Source of the DNA: Adiantum capillus-veneris
Taxonomy: Eukaryota; Streptophyta; Polypodiopsida; Polypodiales; Pteridaceae
Assembly (NCBI GenBank): GCA_014529385.2
Contig: CM043950.1
Location: forward strand, 150,352,945 to 150,416,944
Direction of reading: 5' to 3'
Length of the DNA stretch: 64,000 bases
Below, in pieces: positions 33,550 through 46,059 of the stretch. The position numbers and the translations under genes were made by a program. Positions within the stretch are counted from its first letter, which is position 1, and every line of letters begins with the position of its first letter. The notes beneath the pieces were generated by a model. It saw only the letters and a list, made by a program, of their open reading frames with translations. It searched no databases and had not been told where the DNA came from.

Positions 33550-33569
33550 GATCCTCCGTGGGGGCGCCA
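33550..33569 (-). promoter_or_regulatory. Primer-binding site of Gypsy-2
   Basis: Reverse complement TGGCGCC-CCCACGGAGGATC, six bases from the LTR, one change from Gypsy-1. Confidence 0.7.
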
Positions 33570-33575
33570 AAAGAA

Positions 33576-33637
33576 TGTGAGCGGGATGGAAACACACAGA
33601 ACGCCTCTATAACGACCCGACACACACTCTTGGAATG

Positions 33638-33671
<34 letters not shown>

Positions 33672-34706
33672 TGGGGCACCACTCGGCTTACACAACACAC
33701 CTGGCCAAGACAGGGAACACACCTATGGAGTGAGAGGAGAGAGACTATCCACTTGCCCACTCCACACAGAGAGACACACACACACACACCCAAAAAACTC
33801 AGCTCAAAAGAGGAGAACTTCTGATGAATTGAGCTTGGGCCAACACCAATGGGGCAAATAGCTCACACAATATGGGTAAAATAAGCCAGATACAATCACA
33901 AACTAGAGCAGAAACTTACACAGCAAAAACATCAAAAAAAGAGTGAGGAATTTGGCAAAATGGACAGCTCCATCGCGTCCGGAAGGGCCCAAAACCCCAG
34001 TCTCCAATGTCAAAGTGCTCAAATCCGACCTCGGATGATCAGTTTCGGTCAAAACAGGCTCCAAAAACCTCAAAAACACAGTTGCGGCTGTTCCTCCTCT
34101 CTTGTCCACGTTTTTTCTGGTCTTCTCTCTGTTTTTTCAGTTCCCACACTTAGATTTATTAGTTGGGAACCCGTGGCCTTTTAGATGACCTCAAACGGAC
34201 CCCGTACAGGCCAAAAACTGACCTCGCAGTGCATAGTTGTCACCTTTTTGCATCATCCGCACATCTGGCACTCAGTTTTTCCAAATAATGCATCCCGCAA
34301 CCATGTGAAGTGGCCCCAAAAATTGGTCCTCATGATGACCTTTCTGCATAAGTATCACAAGAAAACACCCACGTCGTGTCCATACTTCTCCGCGTGCAAG
34401 TATTGACCTCGTTCGACCTCCTGACGCCACTTGATGCCATATGACGCACCTGCTTACCTCATGTCGTCGGCCCGCGGATATCTTCCTCGAGAATTTTTAC
34501 GCGCTACCAACTCCTCCTTATTGTAGAAAAAACACAGTGGTACTGGTAATATTGAAAATCGATGCACTATGTACACCCTGCCCTACCTGTACACATGTGG
34601 GCCCCACGTAACCACCTGGCTCTGAAAATTGGGCAATTCTTTATTTGATGCACCAAGCATGTATATGTACATATGTGCAATCCCTTGCTCGAAAAAACTC
34701 CTGACA
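33576..34706 (-). repeat. 5' LTR of Gypsy-2
   Basis: Holds an expanded CA array (about 33639-33669) and a second at 33775-33789. The PBS follows at 33550-33569 (minus). Confidence 0.9.
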
Positions 34707-34970
34707 ACGTCTTGGTGTGAGATATTTTGTGTGTGTTTTGTTCCACCTCCTCTTGGTCATGACAAAATCCTAGTTTGCATCCTATAACTAGGTGGTGCCC
34801 CTTCACTTGTTTGGTTGTGGGTTTGTTGTTGTTTGTTTTCTTGCTTGTGGTTGCCCCAACCCCAATTGAGTAGCACGGGAGCTTGAGGGGTTTTAAGAGG
34901 TCCCCTCTCTTATTGCTTGCCCCAGACCTCCGCAATACATACATAGATAAATATACACACATAGTATCCA

Positions 34971-35013
<43 letters not shown>

Positions 35014-36017
35014 ACATACATACTCAAAGGCATATATACACGTATACATACATATATAAATGTGTGCATACATACATACAGATGTACATTGTTTCCTCTT
35101 GTTGTGAACACAAACATAGTCCATGAAAATAAGAGACCGTCAAGATTCCATGAGGAGTCCGGGTTGCAACAAAAAGTATGTCAATTTACAATTTGAATTT
35201 TTTATTAAATTATTTATTTGTATTCACCTATAATGTATCTTTAATACCATTTTATTCTCAATGAATGCAATGTAGGAGGTAGCATAAGCTAGAGTGGCGA
35301 GCGGCCACACATCCCACTTAGGTTGCATGGGCAAGATCGGCTTCATAGCCACTTTTGTAAGCATATATTTATGAATTTTCAGAGTAGATTTTTTAGAATG
35401 ATGTAAATAAGAAAAACCCTATATTTTGTATAGACCAAAGATTATGGTCGACCTTCAACTCCAGCAGAAATCAAGATGGTGGCATACTAGGGATACAGAG
35501 CCTTGTAGTGCATCCTTCCACCAGCATGGCCTTTCGTGAGAAATATTTGTAAATTTGACTTATCTTTTTAAGTTAAAAATGATTTTCAATTATTTTTTAA
35601 TTGTCAATCGATTTAATTTAACTTTTATTAATGCAGGAGGTTCATGGCAAGAGAGATCTTGCGCTTGTTGTGAGCGAGGAGGAGGAGGGTAGGAGGATAG
35701 ATGAGCAGCCGGCATGCGCTGCATCGTCTTCACATGCTAGGGGATAGGAGGATCGTGAGGATTGTGGGGTCAATTTTGATATTGATACATAACTGTAGTG
35801 GCCTTTAGATACATGATAATTTTTGGGTATTGATATTGTATATATACATACATTGATGACCTATAAATTCAATATGCTTGAGTCATTTCTAATCTACTTG
35901 TATAATACTTTTAAGCTTGAAAACTAGAATCTCTCACTCTCTTCTTACACTCTTTGGTATCTCACACCCCAAAGCTCTCCTCTTCTCTATTTCTTCTCTC
36001 TATAACGTCTTAACAAA

Positions 36018-36121
<104 letters not shown>

Positions 36122-36493
36122 CAGCACACAGCATTCAAAATATACACAGTATCATTAAATGCAATGTATCTTTCCTGCTCTAAATCAGTGCCATAGCAGA
36201 ATGATTCTTTCTCTCTCTATTTAATTCTCATACACACACTTAATGCATATATGTAGTATTGCAAGCATAATACATACACACTCTTGATCTCCTGTGATCA
36301 ACTTCCTACTTCCCCATTCCTATTGTGAATTCACGTTATTGCAACATATAATTATTCTTTCTCTCCATCTCTAACTTGAGTACACACATACACACTACAC
36401 ACAGGGAAACTCAAACTCTTTCTCTCTCTCTCAAACGTGCAGCTTACTCCCCTATGGCCTCCCTCTCTCTTTTTCTCCTGTGGCCCTCTCTGT

Positions 36494-36495
<2 letters not shown>

Positions 36496-36568
<73 letters not shown>
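36496..36568 (+). repeat. (CT)n microsatellite adjoining the Copia-A target site
   Basis: About 36 CT units. The Copia-A target duplication TTCTT (36571-36575) follows. Confidence 0.95.
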
Positions 36569-36572
<4 letters not shown>

Positions 36573-36575
36573 CTT

Positions 36576-36774
36576 TGTTGGGATTCAGGCCAACTGGCCG
36601 GACATCCCACTTACTACTAACCCATCTACTAACTTAACTATTATACACTTATTCTTTAATACAACAGAATAAGGAGCTGCAAAACAGGATAACGTTGTTG
36701 TGCACTCCACCCAAAGCACGTATCTCTCTCTCTGCACTCGCATACGCTTCCCGCGGCACCTTCAATTGGTATCA
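36576..36774 (+). repeat. 5' LTR of Copia-A
   Basis: 199 bp, TGTTGGG...CCTTCA. Contains only a short TC tract (about 36722-36733). Confidence 0.9.
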
Positions 36775-36776
36775 GA

Positions 36777-36788
36777 GCAAGGCTTGCC
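36777..36788 (+). promoter_or_regulatory. Primer-binding site of Copia-A
   Basis: TGGTATCAGAGC, two bases after the LTR; standard initiator-methionine tRNA site of plant copia elements. Confidence 0.95.
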
Positions 36789-37960
36789 GTTTTCGCGTAC
36801 GCGCGCGCACTTTCAAAAGTGCAAACAGGTTCCCGATTTCAGCATCGATAAATTCAACGTTCCGAGAGCGTTTCCACCAGGCGTCTTTGGGTTTTACCCC
36901 CCTTTCAAAGCTGTTCGTGCAGTCAAAAGCTTCATTTGAGCTACGCTTCAGGAGTTGTTATTTTCAACTCCAATTTTGCTACAGCTATAGGTACAGGTAC
37001 AGAACATAGGTGCAGGTTGTTCAGAGACTATTTTGGGATGGTATGTAGCCATTTTATGGCTATTATGTGTTATAAGATGGTTTTTATAGGCTGATTAGGA
37101 GCACTTTTTGGCATCGACATTGTCTCGGGTTTTTCAGGCCTCCATCTCCTCACAGGTTCTTGCATACATACAGGACATCCAGGTTTCTACCGATTGTAGT
37201 GTTTAGCATCTCGGGTTTTTCAAGCCTCCATCTCCTCACAGGTTCTTGCATACATATAGGACATCCAGGTTTCTACAGATTGCAATGTTTAGCATCAGTA
37301 CAAATTTCAGTGGGAGTACTTGATGCGCATATGCATAGTTTTGGCACTTATGATAGTACTTGAGCTCTTTTGAGAGCGGTTTTACTCCTCACAAGGATTT
37401 GTTTACTACTTGTACATTTCGTTTGGCGCTTGTTTGAGCGCGTATACTACAGCTTGCAGTATTTTTGACAGTGGATGTACATTGAGTTACGAAAACTGCC
37501 ATGTGTACCTTTTGTGGAGCCGATTTGGCTGGTTTCTAGCAGTCCCAACCATTTCTGAGACTCGATTCGGAGGCCCTTTCAGAGACTGGGTTGGTTTCTT
37601 GTCTGCATAACCTTTTGTGAGGGTCGATAGAATGAGTTTTTCTTGAGCTAGGGGATCCTCAAATGTTGAGATCCTTTCGGTGATACAGGTTGCTGGAGTA
37701 CCCCTTTTTTTGTGGCCTCGCCATAGGACCTGTATAGAGAGGGCTAGGTCAGCTTTTGACTTTTTATGCACAGTTAGTGGTTGATGCGCCTGTCTTATGC
37801 TGTGAGAGCATTACTTTTGCTGCATTACTAATCTCTAGTGACAGTTTTGGACTGAGATTTTGTCACTTTTTCTGGGGAAACTTTGCCGAATTTTTCCCAA
37901 AATTACTAGTGTTTATCACCATATTATCTTTAGTTTGCAGCCCTGTCATCTAGTGGTGAA
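36789..37960 (+). other. Long leader of Copia-A, with an 86 bp tandem duplication and a gypsy-shared block
   Basis: 37123-37208 is repeated at 37209-37294 (TCTCGGGTTTTTCA..., TTCTACAGATTG/TTCTACCGATTG). GGTACAGGTACAG lies at about 36990, like the ACAGGT repeats in Gypsy-1. 37422-37900 matches the Gypsy-1 leader 12322-12736. No coding support. Confidence 0.75.
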
Positions 37961-38392
37961 AAGGATATTTACAATGTCCGTAAATTTGATGGGACAAATT
38001 TTGCTATCTGGAAAGATCAGATTCAAGATGTTCTTATACAAAAAGGCCAGCTGGATCCTATCATGGAGTGCCCAGACGGCAAGTATATAGATGTTGAGTG
38101 GTAGAAACTTGATGCTAAGGCCAAATCTACCCTCCGTTTGCATTTGGCTAAATCTGTGTACTTTACTATAGTTGGAGAAAGGACTGTTAGAGATGTATGG
38201 TGTGTTCTAGTTATGAGAACAAAAGTGCCACTAATAAGGTTTTCTTGATGAAGAAGCTGTTTGACCTTCATATGAAGGAAGAGGGCACTATTTCTACCCA
38301 CATTAATGAGTTCAATATCATTTTCACTCAATTGACCACTCAGGGTTTGGTCTTCAATGAGGAAATCAAATGTATCTTCTTGCTATGCAGTT
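37960..38392 (+). pseudogene. Copia-A gag, N-terminal part
   Basis: Reads DIYNVRKFDGTNFAIWKDQI, a copia gag start; the initiating ATG is not evident. TAG at 38102 (in EW-stop-KLDAKAK), then a frameshift near 38200 into KSATNKVFLMKKLFDLHM. Interrupted at 38392 by Copia-B. Continues at 49621 after the duplicated CAGTT. Confidence 0.8.
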
Positions 38393-38581
38393 TGAAGGGG
38401 ATCGGGGAGCACCACAGACGAAGAGTGAGAGAGAGAGAAGGAGACACACACGATGTGGGTGGGGAGACTGTGAAGTGGCAGCTCCCCCTATACAGTATAC
38501 TCACTATAAGTATAGGGTAACAGTGGGCGAGCGTCCATGATCTGGGCGACTGGTCAAGGCACATAGGCCTTAACCCCAACA
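38393..38581 (-). repeat. 3' LTR of Copia-B
   Basis: 189 bp; near-identical to 49432-49620. The PPT lies immediately inside. Confidence 0.9.
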
Positions 38582-38794
38582 ACCTCCCACTTAAAGGCCA
38601 ATGTGCCTTTAAGCAAGATCTAGTAGTGTACAACTAATAGAAGGTGAGATATTCTCTCAACCTATGCCCACTGACTCTCGATGAGCTAGTGCATCCGGCT
38701 CTACTAATAGACAAACATCCCGCTGCGGAAGCCACACAGAGCTAGCTCCAAGCTCTGCAAAGAGTCTACAAGAGCTCATGCACTCCTGCAAGTA

Positions 38795-38986
38795 TCAATC
38801 CAATACCTGCAAACCTCCCCTATGCTCTATGCCGAGATCAGTCATCGAACAACTAATCAACCCTGCTGCAAATGCTCCCACTGCAGCTGCTATGTCGGGC
38901 CTCGAGATCAGCATCTCGTACATGAGAACACCGAACGTTGATGCAACCCTGGCAACCTCTGCCACCTCCAACTCAGAATTCAACAC
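38795..38986 (-). pseudogene. Copia-B RT C-terminal remnant (minus strand)
   Basis: Reads ASTFGVLMYEMLISRPDIAA, matching the LMYA-M-TRPDIA-AVG block of copia RT. It has the polarity expected from the Copia-B PBS and PPT. The surrounding 300 bp (38593-38790) are degenerate. Confidence 0.5.
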
Positions 38987-39109
38987 AATCTACAGTCAGT
39001 TGTCAGCTCAAGGTGTCAAGTTTGATGAACCTCTTAGAGCTATGTTTGAATTATGTGAACATTGTCTATATGGTAAGCAAACACAGCAGCCACATAAGCA
39101 TAGAAGCAG
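38960..39109 (+). pseudogene. Plus-strand copia fragment in Copia-B (gag joined to pre-integrase)
   Basis: Reads NTIYSQLSAQGVKFDEPLRAM (gag) running directly into CEHCLYGKQTQQPHK (the pre-integrase zinc region), so the intervening gag end and protease are deleted. Interrupted by Gypsy-3 at 39110. Confidence 0.65.
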
Positions 39110-39726
39110 TGACGGGAGCAAAGCGAACCCCGAACCTCGACGGCCTCTAAAACACCGGGGACCGAATGGCGCGCCTTGAGCCTGTCATGGTAAAGCAAAC
39201 AGGGGGCACCACCTAGCTTCAGCAGCTAGGACGCAAACAACACACCCCCATAACAAAGTTTTCATCCAAGAGAGATGGATGCTTGGGAGTAATGATGAAG
39301 AGGAAAGGGAATGAGATCAAGTGAGAGACAGAGAGAGAGAGTGAGGGAGGGGGTATAGCGGCTTAGTACTTAGGCACCACAAAAGGATGGCGAATCCGCA
39401 CACCCTTCACACATACACAAGCTCACTCCAAAACACAAAACTAGGTGGCGATTCCGCACACCTCACATGGGCAAAACATTGCAAGAAAACATAATCACAA
39501 AACCTCAAGCTTTATTTAGAGAATAAGGCGATGAAATGGGGAGCATAGGGTAGGGGAATGAGAAGGGAGAGAGTGGTAGAGCACATGGCGGATAGGTGGG
39601 AGTTGATGGCGAAGACTCGCACGAGGATTATGGCCATCATCCTTCATTTAGTTGCCCTTCATCTTCCATAGTCAAGGGTGTAGAGGTCATGCTCAAGACA
39701 AGCATGGTGATTGCGGTGATGGTGAT

Positions 39727-39822
<96 letters not shown>

Positions 39823-40733
39823 ACTAGGCACACACAGTGCATAGTGTGTTCTTTGGTGACGTTGTGTGTTTTTGTGTGATGGTGACCCCTCTTTATATAG
39901 GGGAGGAGGGGGGGAGAAATTCTAGAATTTAGAAATGAAGAAATCATTATGTACATAGGCCATGTGATTGTGGGCCCCACTTGTCTGGCTGTGTGTATAT
40001 GTGCCAGAAAAGCAATCTCATGAGAGAGAGACTAAGAGAGAGAGATGGGTTGATGAAAAAAAAGTGAGAGGTAACATGGAGAATAAAGTAATTACAAGAG
40101 GGGAGAGAGGGGAGTGTGCTCAGAGGTGAATCTGTGTGCAGATGTGTGTGAACACAAGAAAAATCAGGTAACCACCGGGTGGGGATGGGTCTGTGGGCAC
40201 CTTTTTCAGTGAAACTGAGTGTGTGTGAGTGTGGGGGAGGTTATTTAGCTACAATACAAGAGAAATGGCACCCTTTAGAGAGAGAGGGGGGTATTTGGGT
40301 CATGGGATATGATAGGAGAGAGAAAGAGGGGGTGGGGTATACTATTTTGGAAGATAGGGTAAATTGCATGTGAGTTAGGGTGCATTATTGGTGAGTTATA
40401 ATGCATTATTGGTGAGAGGTGGGGTAGCTTGAGGGGAGAGAGAAAGGAGAAAGGACAAAGGGAAGAGAGAGGGGGTTGACCTTTTGAGTGGAGGAGAGGA
40501 AAAGGGACACCCGGTGGGGCAACAGTGAAGAAAAAGGAGGCAAGGTGGGGATGGGCTACCCCGTAGGCATAAGGTGGCCTATTTTACCTTTCTTATATAT
40601 TTACATAATCATACTTTATTTTTTCTTACTTTTTCCAATGCCTTTTATCACTCCCTCCATAAGAGGGGGTTTTCATGGGGTGGGGACGAGAGAAGAGGGG
40701 TATGGGAGCTTGGCTTGTGAAAAGCCCCCATCA
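39110..40733 (-). repeat. 3' LTR of Gypsy-3
   Basis: Carries a GT array of about 90 bp at 39728-39820; its partner has only about 16 bp there. TATA-like CTATATAAAG (minus) at 39891-39900. Confidence 0.9.
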
Positions 40734-40752
40734 TTAGCCCTCCCCTTTTGGC
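40734..40752 (-). promoter_or_regulatory. Polypurine tract of Gypsy-3
   Basis: Minus strand AAAAGGGGAGGGCTAA directly before the 3' LTR. Confidence 0.75.
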
Positions 40753-40761
40753 TAGAGGCAT

Positions 40762-42025
40762 TCATGTCTCTAGCTCATCTGTTTGATCATTATCGTCGGA
40801 GGTGGCGGCTAATGGTGTGTCCTCATCTGGAATGTCAATTGGTGGAGCCTGGTCAAATCGAAGAAAATAAGGTTTAAGTCGCCAACCATTTACCCTGGTT
40901 TTATGAAGTTTTCCATCAGCCTCCATAAGCTGGTAGCTTCCATTGGCATACTTTTTCCTGATGATAAAAGGGCCTTCCCATCGGAGCAGGAGTTTCTTAT
41001 CCTTGCGCGTGTCGAAGCGATTGTCGTAGCGGAGCACCCACATTCCTTTCTTCAATTCTTTTTTCCGGAGATGCTCGTTAAAGCTAAGCCGTCTATGCTC
41101 TGCTTGTGCTGCATAATAATTTATTGCTTCTTCTCTGTCCAGCTGCAGTCTTTCCAAGTTGATGATGTGATCTCTCAAATGCATGTTGGGTTGTTGAAGT
41201 TGGCTTGCCATTACTCTGAGACTTTGTAGTTGCACTTCAATGGGCAAGATTTCTTCCTTACCAAATACTAGATGATACGGTGTGAATCCCAAGGATGTAC
41301 GAAATGAAGTTCTGTAGGCCCATAAAGCTGGTAGTAGATACTTATCCCAGTCTCTAGGATGATTGTTTACCTGCTTGGTAATAATTTTAGAAACCATTCC
41401 ATTTACCTTTTCAACTAGGCCATTACATTGAGGGTAATATGGTGAAGAGTGCCTCCTTGTAATGCCCAGTTTCTGCATTAATTCTCCTACCAAGTCTGCT
41501 CTGAAACCTGGCCCTCTATTAGAGATGATCTCTAAAGGTGTGCCAAACCTACAACATATGTGCTCGTAGATAAATTTAGCTACCTCTACCGCTGTGATTC
41601 TAGTGGTGGCTGTAGCCTCTGCCCATCTAGTCATGTAGTTGACCCCCATGATAATGTAGAATTTTCCTGAGTTGGCCCTAGGTAATGGCCGAATGGCATC
41701 GATACCCCATTTTTCAAATGGGCCATATGAGAGAATAGGTGTCTGTGGTTCAGGCATAAGTGACCTAGTGCCGGCCTTTTGACACAACTTACATGTTTTG
41801 CACCAGTGGTGTACATCACGGTTGAGGCTAGGCCATATGAAGCCTGCTTGCAAGATTTTCCTACTTGTTATGTCTAGGGCAAAGTGACCACCACAAACCC
41901 CGTCGTGACAGCTAGCAATTACTCCCGTGATTTCCTGAGAGAGAGGGACCTTCCTGAGTATTTGTTCCTTACCCTTACAGTACAAACCGTCATTGATGAG
42001 TCGATACCTTGTGGCCTTCCGCGTC
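40762..42025 (-). pseudogene. Integrase of Gypsy-3, second catalytic Asp replaced
   Basis: HHWCKTCKLCQ zinc pair, WGIDAIRPLP (Asp), then ISNRGPGF where Asn (codon 41518-41520) replaces the usual Asp, and NGLVEKVNG (Glu). C-terminal KKLLLRWEGPFIIRK block. Expected to be inactive. Confidence 0.85.
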
Positions 42026-42027
42026 AG

Positions 42028-42579
42028 TCATTGCTTCTGTCCCTTTGTTAAATCTGATGGGCATTCCCCTGTTTCCAAAAAATGCATGATGTCAGGCAAG
42101 GCATCACTGCCTTGAAATAGAGGGAGCTTTAGTTTTATTGCTCCAACCACCACTTCCTGTAGTCTTTCACTTGCTAGGGAATCTGCTTCTTGGTTTTGAG
42201 CCCTTGGGATATGGTGTATTTGAACTTCTTCAAACTTACCCAACAAGGTTTTTACACCACTTAAGTGAGTCCTTAAACTAGGATTCTTGCATGTCCATTC
42301 TCCATTTACTTGCCTTACCAGAATTAGAGCATCCCCAAATACATTAAGGCATTGTACACCTTGCGAGGCGCACCATTGTAGACCCTTGGTTAGTGTTGCA
42401 TACTCAGCTTCATTGTTAGAATGTGAATCTAACAATTGGCCCAACGAAAATACCTTTGTCCCTTTGTCATCAAAGACCACTATGCCTGCAGCTGCTTTGT
42501 CGGACGCTCGCTTGTAGGCTCCATCAAAGTAGAGAGAGTATGCTCTTTCTACCATAGGTGGTACTGGAGGTAATTGGAC
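42028..42579 (-). pseudogene. Archaeal-type RNase H of Gypsy-3
   Basis: YFDGAYKRASDKAAAG, SNNEAEYATLTKG, VFGDALILVRQV, NQEADSLA give the four acidic positions. Bounded by a TAA before 42555 and a TGA at about 42026. Confidence 0.8.
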
Positions 42580-42951
42580 TTATCCTTCCTTAGATTGCTT
42601 CTCCTTCCTTTCAAAGACTTGGTAGGTCATGAGTCCCCCCAAACTTGCCCTTGTCGTGCTTTCTATCTGTACCGTGTAGTCAAACTCTTGCAGACGAACT
42701 AGCCATTTAGTAATTCTAGCAGACACATCCATGTGTTGTACAACATAGGGAAATATTTCATCCGTGGTTAGAATCACAAATTGCTTAGGCAGCAAATATG
42801 ACCTAAAATTTGTAGTTGCAAATCTAAGAGCTAGGACTAAGTGTTCCACATGGTAGATTGGCCTCATGAAAGATGTCGTCGTATCCTTTTGGAGTAGCAC
42901 AGTCCCCCAATGAGTCATCACCAACACTGGAGGTGACATAGAATTTTTCAT
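42580..42951 (-). pseudogene. Gypsy-type RNase H (first, degenerate) of Gypsy-3
   Basis: Frame-shifted continuation: MRPIYHVEHLVLALRFATTNF, then ITKWLVRLQEFDYTVQ. The usual acidic start (here FYVTSSVGDD in the preceding frame) is lost, as in Gypsy-1. Confidence 0.7.
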
Positions 42952-45900
42952 CCCACTTAGGTGGTGAGATAGTTGGCAGAGTGGCTAAGACCTCCTTTAC
43001 CTTGTTGTAGTGATGTTCGCTTTCCTTGTCCCAAGTGAAAGTTGATCTTTGAGTGAGTTGTTGCAGTGGTAGAACAAGTTGTGATAGTAGATGTATGAAT
43101 CTACTTAAGTACCTCACCTTCTGTAGAAAAGAGACCAGTTGACGTGTGGTCGTTGGTGAAGGTAGGGCTATGAGTGCGGACACCTTACTTGGGTCGGCGT
43201 TGATACATTTTGCTGAAATTTCATGGCCTAGTAGAATGACTTTACTCTCCTCAATGTGGCATTTGTCCACATTTAATTGCCCACCTAGGCTCTGCAACCT
43301 GGCCAAACCTTCAGTTACCTTTTCTAAATGTGAAATACGGGAGCTATATATACAAAAATAATCAATGAACACTCTTATGGATGTTCCAAAGAACGGTTGA
43401 AAAACATATGTGACATATCTTTGGAATGTGGCAGGTGCATTTGTGAGACCAAATGGCATAACCCTGTATGCAAAACAACCCCATGGCGTGATAAAAGTGG
43501 TTTTTAGCTGATCTTCCAAGGCTATGCGTATTTGAAAGTATCCAGAATAACCATCACAGACGGTATAGCATTCAAAACCCGCTACTTCATTCAGAATTTC
43601 ATCCAAGAAAGGGAGAGGAAATTTGTCTCCCTTTGTAGCTGCATTTAGTGGTTTGTAGTCAACACAGACCCTCCACTTACCATTCTTTTTAGGCGTCACC
43701 ACTACGGGTGACACCCATTCTGAGTTTTCTACAGGATAGATGAATCCCGCCTCCAGCAATTTCCTTACCTCGGCCAAGAGTGCCTTTTCTTGTATGACCC
43801 CCAGTCGTCGTAGCTTTTGCACAACTGGTTTTACCCCTTCCTTCAACTTAATATGATGTTCCACCACTGTAATGCCTGTGATTCTTTCATAGTTGTCAAT
43901 GAACAGGTTAGGAAATCCCATCAACATTTGCAAAAAACTATCTTTCTCCTCATGTGTTAATTCCGTAGACAACATACCCTTCAACCTACTTCCTCCTAGG
44001 CCAGGTGATTTACTCTCCTCTTCATTGGGTTGCCCTTTTGGTGATGGATCACCAGTTGTGCTTACCCTTTTTGGATCCTTCATAATGATACCCATCACAT
44101 CAATGGAACTGTCACTTTCGTCGGTGGATGTGGTCTCCTCCTTAGAACTGGAAGATTCGCTAGTGGTTTCATCTATCAATGTTTCCAGATTCATTTGCTT
44201 ATGCTTGCCAATCCTCATGCCGTAGTAGATTGTCTCCCCTTTCTTACCGGTCATGCGTAGAAGGCCAGTACCCCAGTCCTGTTTTGCCTTCATGGCCATC
44301 AACCATGGCCTTCCCAAAATTAGTGGATAGCCCTCCCCCTTAGTAGGCATTACAAAAACATCTACCTCTACCTCAGTGTTGAAAGCTTTGATTTTCACGG
44401 CACTTACCACACCCACACACTTTACTTTTGCGTTGTTTGCCATCTTTGCCTTGCATAGAGAAGGCCTGTCAACCTCAAGCCCTAATCGAAGCATCATAGC
44501 TTCACTCATTACACAGATTTGTGCACCTCCATCAATGTAGGTGTTTCCAACCCTCTTTCCTTTTATGTTTACGTCGACAATTGGAAGGATGTCATCCATG
44601 TTGCATCCCGAAATTGCTCCGGCTACCTTTGTTTTGGAGCGTCTTGTACTTACCATTTTAGACCATTGTTGCCTTACTTTTGGTGCAAGATGTAGCAGCT
44701 GTGGCCATGTAATCTTCGGTCCTTGCTCTGCCACATCCAATGTTAGATCATAGGGCTTAGAACTTTCCCCTAGCTGGAAGTCGGTGATGCCCAATTTCCG
44801 TCGTGGCCTGGATGGCCTCTTGCTAGTTTCTCCTCTCATGCTTCTCTCATCATGTGATTGTGTAGCTTTCTCCCTCCTAGCTCTTTTCACAGTCATGGCT
44901 TCAATTGGTTCTAAAAAGTTTACCTTCTCCTTACCCTTGTCCCTCTCCTTTGCTCTGGGTGGATCCACTACTATGGCTTTTCCTTTCTCTTCTAGCCTTA
45001 TGATGTTTACAGGGCGATCAGGTGGTGGGGCTGGTGGAAGAGGTGGGATGGATGCTTGTAGTGGTGTCTGGGGTGGACGTAGTATTTGTGTTGGTGGGGG
45101 TGGTGCTCGGGGTGGGGGCGTTCTTTCTCTAGGGGGTGACAATTGGTTCCTCCTACCTCCTCTATTATAGTTTTGTCGTGGTTTGGGACAGTAGTACATA
45201 CCGTGACCGTCTTCTCCGCAGTTGTAGCAATGATACTCCCTGTTTTGTCGTCGTGCTCTTCCAAGGTCTTGATCTCTTTCTTGACTCCTCCCTTGTTGTA
45301 TTAAGTGGACAGACAAATTCTGCAGTTGGTCAGTAATATGGGCCAACATATCTTGTTGGTCATCTCTTACCCCAAGAGCCGGTGGTGGTGGTGGAATGGT
45401 GGTTGTCGTAGTTGCTGGTCGACGCGATGTTCTTGATTCTGTTGACTCGATTTCTTTGGCTTTCATTCGCAGCTTCTTGTCTTTAAGGCGAGCAATCTCA
45501 ACGGCTAACTCGTACGTAGCCGGGAATCTACCTTTCACCTTCTCCTTGAGAAGCGGCCATAAGCCATACGTGAACCGATCTTTTTTTAGAAAATCGGGTG
45601 CAGCTTCCCCCCTAGCCAGTGACTCAACCCACCGTTCCCACAAATCCACAAATTTGGACTCATAGGTGGCATATTCTAAAAGACCCTCCTGCTTCAAGTC
45701 TCTCAACTTGTCCCACAACTTTTCTGAAGTGGTACCTCCCCCAAAGCGCCTCTTAAAAGCGGTTTTTAAGGGTTCCCAGTCATCCTTGGTTGTTTGTGGA
45801 AGTGCATTGTACCATGATCTAGCTTCTAGCTTCATGAGATGCTTAAAGATTCTAACCCGAGATTCATCCGTATCTTTGTTGCTCACTACACATGCTACTT

Positions 45901-45976
45901 CAAAGTCATCTAGGAAGTCTGTTACCAAATCCTCCCCCTTCTTTCCTTTAAATGTTGGAAATGCTACACTTGCCAT
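42824..45976 (-). pseudogene. Gag-protease-RT polyprotein of Gypsy-3, RT active site mutated
   Basis: ATG at 45976 (MASVAFPTFKGKKGED) chosen by homology to the Gypsy-1 gag start. About 1050 codons open. Gag capsid, residues ~10-190; CCHC CYNCGEDGHGMYYC near 45225; Pro-rich linker; block ITDFQLGESSKPYDL; protease YIDGGAQICVM and PLILGRPWL; Ser/Glu linker; RT motif A VCDGYSGYFQI intact, but motif C reads FIDYF, the second catalytic Asp being Tyr (43358-43360). Ends by frameshift in the first RNase H. Confidence 0.85.
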
Positions 45977-46059
45977 GATTACTGAGAGAGAGCTAGAAAG
46001 ACACACTGCTTAACTTGCAAAAGTTTTTTTCTTCTTTACAAGGAGGCGTGTATACCCTC

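Larger units (their letters stand above)
26130..34706 (-). mobile_element. Gypsy-2: same family as Gypsy-1, opposite orientation, decayed
   Basis: LTRs at 26130-27276 (3') and 33576-34706 (5') have the inverse-complement ends of Gypsy-1 (TGTGAGCGGG ... CTCCTGACA on the plus strand). Flanks share ACGT (26126-26129 and 34707-34710), a 4 bp target duplication. Internal order on the minus strand matches Gypsy-1, including leader and pre-gag ORF. It carries several stops, frameshifts and two small deletions in RT and integrase, so it is older or less constrained than Gypsy-1. Confidence 0.9.

Noticed and set aside
38393-38581. Cassandra-type TRIM carrying 5S rRNA
   Set aside because: The 189 bp LTR shows no 5S rRNA promoter-like sequence that I can recognise.
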